From contig CAKRNI010000080.1 in NCBI GenBank assembly GCA_934370915.1, positions 1-10,488 on the forward strand: a stretch of DNA of 10,488 bases, in the 5' to 3' direction. Source of the stretch: an uncultured Lachnospiraceae bacterium (GTDB taxonomy: Bacteria; Bacillota; Clostridia; Lachnospirales; Lachnospiraceae). How positions within the stretch are numbered: the stretch's first letter is position 1; every line of letters starts with the position of its first letter. The position numbers were made by a program, and so were the translations under genes. The notes below the pieces were generated by a model that was not told where the DNA came from, ran no database searches, and worked only from the letters and a program-made list of their open reading frames with translations. This document shows, piece by piece, positions 1 through 5,764 of the stretch.

Positions 1-230
1 GACGGTGTGAGAGTATGGGACGGATTGTCAAAGGTGCCGGGATTGGCGGTCTTTAAGAACTGAAAGAATATTTTCAGATCATATGCGTAGGCAATCCTGG
101 TTCTTGTGGACGTGCTTGTCTCGATTCCGCGGAAAAAATCGGAACAGAAAGAAGGGAGTTCCTTCTGCAGTTCCCGAAGTTTCTTGATATTTTCAATATC
201 TTTCTGTTCATGGTAGGAGAGTGCAGCCAT
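1..230 (-). CDS. Tyrosine recombinase/integrase, N-terminal part (cut by window edge)
   Basis: The reading frame starts at the ATG at 230-228 and runs off the left edge, so only the first 76 residues are visible. They begin MAALSYHEQKDIENIKK, followed by a helical stretch (FCSDFFRGIE, then TRTRIAYAYDLKIFFQFLK at about residues 45-63). That pattern, a T-R-x-A-Y-x-x-D-L-x-x-F-F-x-F-L helix, is typical of the SAM-like core-binding domain at the N-terminus of XerC/XerD-type and phage-type tyrosine recombinases. The catalytic domain (R-H-R-Y residues) lies outside the window, so activity cannot be judged. The start is well supported: AAAGGAGG lies 7 nt upstream and the ATG shares its A with the TGA of the TtcA-family gene (TGATG). 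The two are therefore probably co-transcribed and translationally coupled. No phage or transposon genes are visible nearby, so it may be a resident recombinase rather than part of an active mobile element. Confidence 0.75.
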   Translation of the reverse strand, partial: MAALSYHEQKDIENIKKLRELQKELPSFCSDFFRGIETSTSTRTRIAYAYDLKIFFQFLKTANPGTFDNPSHTLTP

Positions 231-1114
231 CAGAATTCCTCCTTTCTATTCTTGAGTTCACAGTCATTTTCATGGCAATTACGTGATCCGGAAAGTTGTT
301 CTTCCGCACCGGTCTGATCTCTCTGCATTTTCACAGATGCCTTCGATCGACAGGCTTTATCAGCCACCTCCTCAGATGTTCCAGCTATTCCGATATTTCC
401 AGAATTCCAGCCTTCAATATTTCCAGATGCCACCGCATGAAACAGCCGTTCCTTAATTCCCGGATTTTCTTTATTTAGCTGTTTGGTTAAATTTTTAACA
501 TATTCGCGTTTTGTGTGTCCATCAGCAGGGCATGGATTTTTGCACACAGGAAGATTATACTTATTCTTAAATCCGATCACATCCGCCTCAGAGACATACA
601 TGAGAGGGCGGATCACCGTGAGCTCTGTGCGGTCCAGAAATGTCTTTGGCGGGAACGTGTAAAAACGTCCTTCGAACATTAAAGACAACAGCATCGTCTC
701 AATAATATCATCCTTATGATGCGCGTAAGCGATCTTATTGCACCCGGCGGCCTTTGCCTCAAGATTTAAGGCTCCTTTGCGCATTTTCGCACACAGAGCG
801 CAGGGATTTGACTCTTTACGGGTCTCAAAAACGATTTTCCCGATCTCGGTGGGGATTATCGTAAGTGGTACCTGAAAGCCGTCGCAAAAGGCCTTTATGC
901 CGCTGAAATCCTGAATTCCGAATCCGAGATCGACTGTGAATGCATGAAGCGTAAAATGTTTCGGGTAAAAGCGCTGCAGTTCATGGAGTGCATAGAGAAG
1001 AGCCAGACTGTCCTTGCCGCCGGAGACACCAACAGCAATATGGTCCTGATCATCGATGAGAGCATAATCATCAACAGCCTGACGAATCAGGCTTAAAAGT
1101 CTTTGTAATTTCAT
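230..1114 (-). CDS. TtcA-family tRNA thiolation protein (PP-loop ATPase)
   Basis: The protein has 294 residues. The ATP-pyrophosphatase P-loop SGGKDS is at residues 31-36, a CxxC pair is at C105/C108 (NPCALCAKMRKGAL), and further cysteines are at C191 and C195 (VCKNPCPADG). This arrangement matches the TtcA/TtuA-like class, where three cysteines hold an iron-sulfur cluster and the enzyme adenylates and thiolates a tRNA base. In TtcA the product is 2-thiocytidine at position 32. The H-H-K-D-D-x-x-E-T segment (132-140) also fits. The start has GAGG 9 nt upstream. The conserved fold seems to end near residue 235 (GNIEGW). The last ~58 residues are hydrophilic, Ser/Glu/Lys-rich and not recognisable. 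The gene is first in a two-gene unit with the recombinase and has its own promoter upstream. The family assignment is firm; the exact target base and orthology to E. coli ttcA are inferred, so no symbol is given. Confidence 0.85.
   Translation of the reverse strand: MKLQRLLSLIRQAVDDYALIDDQDHIAVGVSGGKDSLALLYALHELQRFYPKHFTLHAFTVDLGFGIQDFSGIKAFCDGFQVPLTIIPTEIGKIVFETRKESNPCALCAKMRKGALNLEAKAAGCNKIAYAHHKDDIIETMLLSLMFEGRFYTFPPKTFLDRTELTVIRPLMYVSEADVIGFKNKYNLPVCKNPCPADGHTKREYVKNLTKQLNKENPGIKERLFHAVASGNIEGWNSGNIGIAGTSEEVADKACRSKASVKMQRDQTGAEEQLSGSRNCHENDCELKNRKEEF
238..245 (-). promoter_or_regulatory. Ribosome binding site of the recombinase gene
   Basis: AAAGGAGG on the minus strand lies 7 nt before the recombinase ATG. 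It is built from the last sense codons of the upstream TtcA-family gene (R-K-E-E), so this gene's end doubles as the next gene's ribosome binding site. It fixes the recombinase start at 230. Confidence 0.8.
379..427. repeat. Imperfect tandem repeat inside the TtcA-family gene
   Basis: Two near-identical units lie side by side: 379-403 (25 nt) and 405-427 (23 nt). Both start TTCCAGC and end ATATTTCCAGA on the plus strand, and they differ by a 2-nt indel and a few substitutions. They encode the junction between the conserved fold (GNIEGW) and the unrecognised tail (SGNIGIAGT). A local duplication could have created or extended the tail; this is inference. Confidence 0.5.
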
Positions 1115-1139
1115 TAGAAAACCTCATTTCATGGAAAAC

Positions 1140-1213
1140 ATGGTAAATCACCGGAATTTTGCCATAACTATTCGATAAACTGTTCTTTCACGAATAGTTG
1201 GAAATCTTACCAT
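1140..1213. repeat. Nested inverted repeats in the leader of the TtcA-family gene
   Basis: The inner arms AACTATTCG (1166-1174) and CGAATAGTT (1191-1199) are perfect 9-bp complements separated by 16 nt. An outer pair, ATGGTAA (1140-1146) and TTACCAT (1207-1213), is centred almost on the same axis. The predicted transcription start is near 1207, so the inner pair would lie wholly in the mRNA leader, while the outer pair straddles the start site. The element could be an RNA hairpin, an operator, or a recombinase binding site. The sequence alone does not decide. Confidence 0.55.
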
Positions 1214-1242
1214 ATCATACTCTTTCACGACCCAATTGTCAA
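1214..1242 (-). promoter_or_regulatory. Sigma-A type promoter of the TtcA-family/recombinase unit
   Basis: On the minus strand, TTGACA (1242-1237) is a perfect -35 box and TATGAT (1219-1214) is a good -10 box, with exactly 17 bp between them. Transcription should start near 1207, giving a leader of about 93 nt before the ATG at 1114. Confidence 0.75.
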
Positions 1243-1268
1243 TATTCCAACCGCAGAAACTGAACATA

Positions 1269-1294
1269 ACATGATATTTACTTCACATGATATT
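1269..1294. repeat. 10-bp direct repeat upstream of the TtcA-family promoter
   Basis: ACATGATATT occurs at 1269-1278 and again at 1285-1294, a 16-bp period. It lies 27-52 bp upstream of the -35 box of the leftward promoter. It could be a regulator site or chance in AT-rich DNA. Confidence 0.35.
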
Positions 1295-1296
1295 CC

Positions 1297-1326
1297 TGCG
1301 GCTGCCCGGTCAGCGTAACAGCCGCA
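1297..1326. repeat. GC-rich stem-loop between the peptidase gene and the TtcA-family gene
   Basis: TGCGGCTG (1297-1304) and CAGCCGCA (1319-1326) form a perfect 8-bp stem with a 14-nt loop. No T-run follows on either strand, so it is not a classical terminator alone. It lies just downstream of the larger stem at 1333-1397 and could protect the 3' end of the peptidase transcript or assist termination. Confidence 0.45.
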
Positions 1327-1397
1327 AATTAAACAGCACCTGCTCTCCGGTCACATTCCGTTCTTTGCAGATCGGCTGACGGTAAAGAAGGTGCTGT
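1326..1397 (-). terminator. Probable terminator of the NlpC/P60 gene
   Basis: Arms ACAGCACCT (minus strand, 1397-1389) and AGGTGCTGT (1341-1333) pair perfectly over 9 bp. The second arm runs into TTTAATTT (1333-1326). The 47-nt loop is long for an intrinsic terminator, although shorter complementary blocks inside it (for example CCGT/ACGG) could fold. It lies about 35 nt after the stop codon. Confidence 0.45.
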
Positions 1398-1432
1398 ACA
1401 TAAATTGTAAATCATAAATCCACAGACCGGCA

Positions 1433-3523
1433 TTAATCCAGCAGATTCCTGTAATACGGCCAGTTTGCGTTCATCACTCCGATTGTAACGTTGTTTGCGG
1501 ATCCTGTCTCATGGATGCACTGAATCTGTCCGCTGGATGTGAATCCAAGGAACATGATAACATGCGGGGTGTCTCCGGTGATCACCACAATATCACCCGG
1601 CTTCAGATCCTGACGCTTCACCTGACGTCCCAGAGCCTTCAGGCCTTCCGTTCCTTCATACGGCAGATGGGTTCCGGTGACGGACCAGTATACCCAGTTG
1701 ACCCAGCCGGAACAATCGAGACCCTTTAAGATTCGTCCTTTGTGATCCGGAATTGTGACGGAACCGAAATTATTGCCGGTATAATTCTGGGCGCTTGCCT
1801 TTCCGCCCCAGTAATAAGGAACTTTCCCGACAGACTGGAGGGCGTAACGGATAATATTCTTTCTTGTCTCGGAGGTACCTTTCGGAAGCCTGCTCATGTA
1901 AGACTCAATTTCTGTTGTTGAAAGCGGCGCTCTCGTGCCTTCCACGACAACATTCAGTCCATAGGTTTCCGTCCAGTCCTGACGGTTGATATGGCTCACA
2001 AAGGCTGTCATTCTCCTGTTCCAGCCCTCCCATCCGGTTCCGTCTGCAGATACGGACTGCGTCTCTCCCACTGCGTTTCCGGTGTCATCAACGCTGTACA
2101 GATTCGCGCTCTCGCTGAGTGTGCGGATGGTTGCCGTGATCTTAAGATCGATATGACCGGGACAGATCAGGGCATGTGATGTAGCTGCTGCCGCGTGGAC
2201 GGTATAAGCATCCTCAGACTCACCATTGTCGCTGACCCGGATGATCTTCACCGAGGTTTCTTCTGGCTCTTCTGTGGAGGGTGCTGCCGTTTCCGCTGCG
2301 GTCTCCTGTTTTGTTGTCGGCGCTGCAGTTGTGGAAGCTTCCGTTTCCGGCGCTGTGGTGGTTTCCGCCGCAGTTGTATTCTCCACGCGGATGATCGTTG
2401 CTTTTTTTGTAGTCTCCTGGATCACACTCTCCGCTGTCTCTGCAAGGCGGTCGAGAGCACTGGTTGTGGACTCTTTCGTCTCGGCACCTTCGGTGTGATT
2501 CGCTGCCGACGGGGGAACTTTCGTGGTTTCAGCCACCGTGGAAGTATGCGCGGAGGAATCCTGTGAGGAACCTGCCGCAGCAGAGCTGTCACTATAGCTC
2601 TCTCCGTTCACGGATACGGTGTCTCCTGCCTGATCGATGACCTCATCTCCCGCATCCGTGCGGATCTCCGTGTCAATATTTCGTCCGGACACGAAGGTAT
2701 CCTCGCCTTCCAGTTCGGAATCACCTTCTTTTGCAGACGCGTTCGGATCCACGCACCCGTCACAGTAGTAGACATTTCCAAGGGAGGCCTGATAGGAGTG
2801 GGACTTCGTCCAGAGATCATTCACATAGGCGCGGATTGAATCAAGGTCCGTGATCCCATTATAAAACGCATACACGCTTGCCATGGAAAGGATATCCTGA
2901 GCGTTGGACACCGCAGATGTGACCTCCCCATCCCCGTTGTAGAATGTGACTTTTACATTTTTAAAATGCTCCACATACCAGGAAGACGGATTATTCTTAT
3001 CCTGCGTCTTTGAAGTCGGATTATACTGTCCGAGAACGGAAGATGCCTTGCGTCCAAAGGACGGCGCAAGCTTCGCCGGAGCAGTATTTGCCATATCATA
3101 GATCGCGGCAAACCATTTGGAGTCTTTCTGGATCAGCTCTTTCATAAGGATCTCCGCGTAGCTGGTCTCGGATCCCTCTTCGTACATGTTCGCAAAGTTT
3201 AATTTATATGGAGCCGGTGCGTCCGGATCGATCTCGGCTTCTGTCTCCTCTGTCGCAGTCTCCGTGGGATCCTCGAGGATATCGACGGTCTCCGGCTCAT
3301 AGATCTGCTCCGTGCCGGTCTCAGCCGGGGCCATCACCGGGATATAGGGAAACATGGCAGAAAACGCGATACAGGTGCATAAGGCCATCGCAAGAAGCGG
3401 CCTCGCGTTCTGCCTGCTTGTCACCCAGCGCATACAGTCCGCTGCAATCTTCTCCATCCGGTCACGGATGTTTTCTTTATCAAACGGTAATTTATGAAAA
3501 TCTAAATGGTCGTTCCTCTTCAT
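1433..3523 (-). CDS. Secreted or membrane-anchored NlpC/P60 (C40) peptidase with long Thr/Ala/Glu linker
   Basis: The protein has 696 residues. About 40 basic and polar residues precede one hydrophobic segment (about 43-64), which fits either a long signal peptide or a signal anchor. Residues ~105-255 form a predicted globular region (PYKLNFANMYEEG ... CDGC) that I do not recognise. Residues ~260-430 are a low-complexity Thr/Ser/Ala/Glu linker that contains IIRV twice (377-380, 427-430). A second segment carries a CPGH motif (454-457). The C-terminal ~145 residues are an NlpC/P60 domain: PYYWGGK (569-575), catalytic Cys604 in LDCSGW, His654 in DTPHVIMFLG and His671 in IHETG, the likely third residue. 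Such enzymes cut peptide stems of peptidoglycan outside the membrane. The gene is divergent from glmS. Its ATG lacks a well-placed Shine-Dalgarno: GGAG is 14 nt away. The peptidase domain is certain; substrate and role are inferred. Confidence 0.9.
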   Translation of the reverse strand: MKRNDHLDFHKLPFDKENIRDRMEKIAADCMRWVTSRQNARPLLAMALCTCIAFSAMFPYIPVMAPAETGTEQIYEPETVDILEDPTETATEETEAEIDPDAPAPYKLNFANMYEEGSETSYAEILMKELIQKDSKWFAAIYDMANTAPAKLAPSFGRKASSVLGQYNPTSKTQDKNNPSSWYVEHFKNVKVTFYNGDGEVTSAVSNAQDILSMASVYAFYNGITDLDSIRAYVNDLWTKSHSYQASLGNVYYCDGCVDPNASAKEGDSELEGEDTFVSGRNIDTEIRTDAGDEVIDQAGDTVSVNGESYSDSSAAAGSSQDSSAHTSTVAETTKVPPSAANHTEGAETKESTTSALDRLAETAESVIQETTKKATIIRVENTTAAETTTAPETEASTTAAPTTKQETAAETAAPSTEEPEETSVKIIRVSDNGESEDAYTVHAAAATSHALICPGHIDLKITATIRTLSESANLYSVDDTGNAVGETQSVSADGTGWEGWNRRMTAFVSHINRQDWTETYGLNVVVEGTRAPLSTTEIESYMSRLPKGTSETRKNIIRYALQSVGKVPYYWGGKASAQNYTGNNFGSVTIPDHKGRILKGLDCSGWVNWVYWSVTGTHLPYEGTEGLKALGRQVKRQDLKPGDIVVITGDTPHVIMFLGFTSSGQIQCIHETGSANNVTIGVMNANWPYYRNLLD

Positions 3524-3566
3524 TTTCGAGCGTACATCTCCTGCATTCTGTAAATATAACGGAGTT

Positions 3567-3595
3567 AGTATAACATATAGAAGAAAGAATGTTAT
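3567..3595 (-). promoter_or_regulatory. Probable promoter of the NlpC/P60 gene, overlapping an inverted repeat
   Basis: On the minus strand, ATAACA (3595-3590, four of six matches to TTGACA) and TATACT (3572-3567) are 17 bp apart. Both boxes lie on the arms of a perfect 7-bp inverted repeat, ATAACAT (3570-3576) and ATGTTAT (3589-3595), with 12 nt between the arms. A dimeric regulator binding this dyad would cover the promoter. The start site would be near 3560. Confidence 0.4.
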
Positions 3596-3635
3596 TTAAA
3601 ACTTTCTTAATTTTGCCCCCGGAAACAGCCGCAGA

Positions 3636-3664
3636 TTGACTTTCCTGCCATTTAATACTATAAT
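3636..3664 (+). promoter_or_regulatory. Sigma-A type promoter of glmS
   Basis: TTGACT (3636-3641) and a perfect TATAAT (3659-3664) are separated by 17 bp. Transcription should start near 3671. The predicted start sites of glmS and the divergent peptidase gene are about 110 bp apart. Confidence 0.8.
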
Positions 3665-3670
3665 CGTAAC

Positions 3671-3835
3671 AAGTTGGCTCGTGCGGTCGTGGGGGATACA
3701 GGAATGCTTTGGAGGCTTGCTTGCCGGAACATTCTCTGCGTCCCCTTCTGAACATAAGGAAAGGTCTGGAAGACAGCATGATGCCGTGTAACTCATAGTC
3801 TATATTACATAACGAAAAACTGGAGATGAAAATAT
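3671..3835 (+). promoter_or_regulatory. Long structured 5' leader of glmS, no known riboswitch class recognised
   Basis: About 165 nt separate the predicted start site from the glmS ATG. The core can fold as one extended stem: GGGGA (3692-3696) with TCCCC (3741-3745), then CA/TG, then GGAATG (3701-3706) with CATTCT (3730-3735), closed by a smaller GGC/GCC hairpin (3714-3716, 3723-3725). A second possible hairpin lies at 3764-3774 (GTCT/AGAC). Many Firmicutes control glmS with the self-cleaving glmS ribozyme, but I do not see its conserved core (no GCGCC at a cleavage site, no GACGAGG-type or GGCGGATGCCTCC-type segment). The stretch has no rho-independent terminator or T-box. It is probably an untranslated regulatory leader; its ligand or partner is unknown. 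The glmS ribosome binding site (TGGAGA) begins at 3821. Confidence 0.45.
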
Positions 3836-5653
3836 ATGTGTGGAATTATCGGATACTGCGGTCCTTTGGATGCGCAGACAGTGCTGCTTAACGGTCTCAC
3901 CCAGCTCGAGTACCGCGGCTACGACAGTGCCGGAATCGCCCTGTTCGATGAAAAGTCAAAGATCCATTTTATTAAAAAAGTCGGAAAAGTTGCCGCTCTC
4001 CGCAAAGTGTGCGAGGAAGCTCCCATCGTATCCCACTGTGGGATCGGCCACACCCGCTGGGCGACCCACGGCGGCGTGACAAGTGAAAACGCCCATCCGC
4101 ATGTGGCAGGAAAAGTAACGATGATCCATAACGGTATCATCGAAAACTACCATGCCCTGACCGCGAAATACCATCTGGAAGGAAAACTCCACTCCCAGAC
4201 AGATACCGAAGTTGCCGCTGCAACCTTAAACGAGATCTACAACGGCGACCCGATCCCGTCGATCCGCGAGTTCTTAACCCAACTGGAAGGCTCCTATGCC
4301 TTCTGCATCATGTTTGAGGACCGCCCGGGTGAGATTTATGCGGTGCGAAATGTCAGCCCCCTTGTAGCGGCTTATACAGCTTCAGGTGCCATGATTGCCT
4401 CCGATCTGACCGCCCTTCTTCCGTATTCAAAGAAATACTTTGTCGTTCCGGAGGGAAAGATCGTCCAGCTTACCGCCTACCACGCAAACCTCTATGAGCT
4501 TGACGGCACAAAGGTCGATCCGGATATCCTTGAGGCATCCTGGAACACGGACGCAGCCATGAAGAACGGTTTCCCGCATTTCATGATGAAAGAGATCCAC
4601 GAACAGCCGGAAGTATTAAAGAAAACGATCCTTCCGAGACTCTCCAAAGGGCTTCCGGATCTCTCTGATGAGGGAATCCCGGACGAACTCTTAAAGCGGA
4701 TCACAAACATCCGCGTCATCGCCTGCGGAACTGCCATGCATGCCGGTATGGTGGCAAGAGCCCTGATCGAGCCACGGCTCCGGATCCCGGTGACGGTGTC
4801 CATCGCCTCCGAGTTCCGTTACGAGGAGCCTCTGATCGATGACTCTACCCTCACCATCGTGATCTCCCAGTCCGGTGAGACCATCGATACTCTGGCGGCA
4901 CTCCGTCTCGCAAGAGAATGCGGTTCCCCGGTGATCTCAGTCGTGAACGTAAAGGGATCCACGATCGCCCGTGAGAGCGATTATGTGATCTATACCCATG
5001 GAGGCCCTGAAATCGCCGTGGCGAGCACAAAAGCCTACACGGTACAGATTGCTGCCCTCTATCTTCTCTTCTGCCGCATGGCCCTTGTACGCGGCCTCTA
5101 CACGGAAGAACACGCGCAGCAGTTTATGAGTGATCTCTTAAACTGCGCTTCCTCCATGGAAACCATGATCCGCGATGAAAACACGATCAATGAGATCGTC
5201 ACCCATATCGTGAATTATCCGGACGTATTCTTTATCGGCCGGGGCATGGACTACGCGTTCTCCTTAGAAGGCGCGTTAAAGTTAAAGGAAATCTCCTACA
5301 TCCATGCGGAGGCTTACGCAGCCGGTGAATTAAAACACGGAACCATCGCTCTAATCACAGACCACGTTCCGGTGATCGCCATCGCGACCCAGAAACACAT
5401 CTTTGCAAAGACTATCTCAAATATCCGTGAGGTGAAGGCGAGAGGCGCTTATGTGGTGCTTCTTGTGACGGAAGATACCGCTGTGGACGAGGGAATCGCC
5501 GATGTGATCATCCGGATCCCGAAGGAAGACGATAAATTCACCGTATTCCCGATCGCGGTCGTTCTCCAGCTCATCGCCTACTACGCCTCTGTACAGAAAG
5601 GCCTTGATGTAGACCAGCCGCGAAATCTGGCGAAATCCGTGACGGTGGAATAA
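3836..5653 (+). CDS. glmS: Glutamine--fructose-6-phosphate aminotransferase (isomerizing)
   Basis: The 605-residue cytosolic enzyme converts fructose-6-phosphate and glutamine to glucosamine-6-phosphate, the first committed step towards UDP-GlcNAc and peptidoglycan. The N-terminal glutamine amidotransferase domain begins MCGIIGYCG, so Cys2 becomes the N-terminal nucleophile after Met removal; HTRWATHG (72-79) and NGIIENY (99-105) follow. The isomerase half has two SIS domains: ACGTA (296-300), SQSGETIDTL (344-353), STKAYT (397-402), EGALKLKEISYIHAE (478-492) and the C-terminal DQPRNLAKSVTVE (593-605). Length is normal and all visible motifs are intact. The start is fixed by the need for Cys at position 2; TGGAG lies 10 nt upstream. 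An ATG at 3826 is out of frame. Transcription starts from the promoter at 3636-3664 and ends at the bidirectional terminator. It is the only plus-strand gene in the window. Confidence 0.98.
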   Translation: MCGIIGYCGPLDAQTVLLNGLTQLEYRGYDSAGIALFDEKSKIHFIKKVGKVAALRKVCEEAPIVSHCGIGHTRWATHGGVTSENAHPHVAGKVTMIHNGIIENYHALTAKYHLEGKLHSQTDTEVAAATLNEIYNGDPIPSIREFLTQLEGSYAFCIMFEDRPGEIYAVRNVSPLVAAYTASGAMIASDLTALLPYSKKYFVVPEGKIVQLTAYHANLYELDGTKVDPDILEASWNTDAAMKNGFPHFMMKEIHEQPEVLKKTILPRLSKGLPDLSDEGIPDELLKRITNIRVIACGTAMHAGMVARALIEPRLRIPVTVSIASEFRYEEPLIDDSTLTIVISQSGETIDTLAALRLARECGSPVISVVNVKGSTIARESDYVIYTHGGPEIAVASTKAYTVQIAALYLLFCRMALVRGLYTEEHAQQFMSDLLNCASSMETMIRDENTINEIVTHIVNYPDVFFIGRGMDYAFSLEGALKLKEISYIHAEAYAAGELKHGTIALITDHVPVIAIATQKHIFAKTISNIREVKARGAYVVLLVTEDTAVDEGIADVIIRIPKEDDKFTVFPIAVVLQLIAYYASVQKGLDVDQPRNLAKSVTVE

Positions 5654-5685
5654 ATACATGGAAATGGGATCAGGGCATCCTTTAT

Positions 5686-5745
5686 AAAAAACAAAGAACC
5701 GGTCTGGACAGAGTAAATTCTGTCAGCAGCCGGTTCTTTGTTTTT
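5686..5745. terminator. Strong bidirectional terminator between glmS and the kinase-like gene
   Basis: A 16-nt arm (5687-5702, ending CAAAGAACCGG) pairs perfectly with 5730-5745 (CCGGTTCTTTG plus a T-run). The stem continues inward with CTG/CAG (5704-5706, 5727-5729) and GACAGA/TCTGTC (5707-5712, 5719-5724), leaving a 6-nt loop. The plus strand ends in TTTTTATTTC. The minus strand ends in TTTTTT (5691-5686). It therefore can stop both convergent transcripts. Confidence 0.92.
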
Positions 5746-5764
5746 ATTTCTTACTTCTTATTTT

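Noticed and set aside
1..1114. Integrated phage or integrative element in progress at the left edge
   Set aside because: Only the recombinase N-terminus is visible; no tRNA target, att duplication, excisionase or structural genes are seen in the window.
2195..2566. Long open frames on the plus strand across the middle of the peptidase gene
   Set aside because: They are antisense to the Thr/Ala/Glu-rich linker, whose biased codons avoid stops on the other strand. The translated products are Cys/Arg/Phe- or Val/Ala-rich without domains.
3755..3790. Possible SRP (4.5S) RNA apical loop in the glmS leader
   Set aside because: AGGTCTGGAAGACAGCA is only similar to the conserved GTCAGGTCCGGAAGGAAGCAG pattern; the symmetric loop is incomplete and no terminator ends such an RNA before glmS.
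3492..3796. Minus-strand frames across the glmS leader
   Set aside because: They run against the glmS promoter and leader, have no ribosome binding site or recognisable domain, and cross the predicted peptidase promoter.
3671..3835. Canonical glmS ribozyme
   Set aside because: The conserved cleavage-site and core segments are not present as far as can be read by eye.
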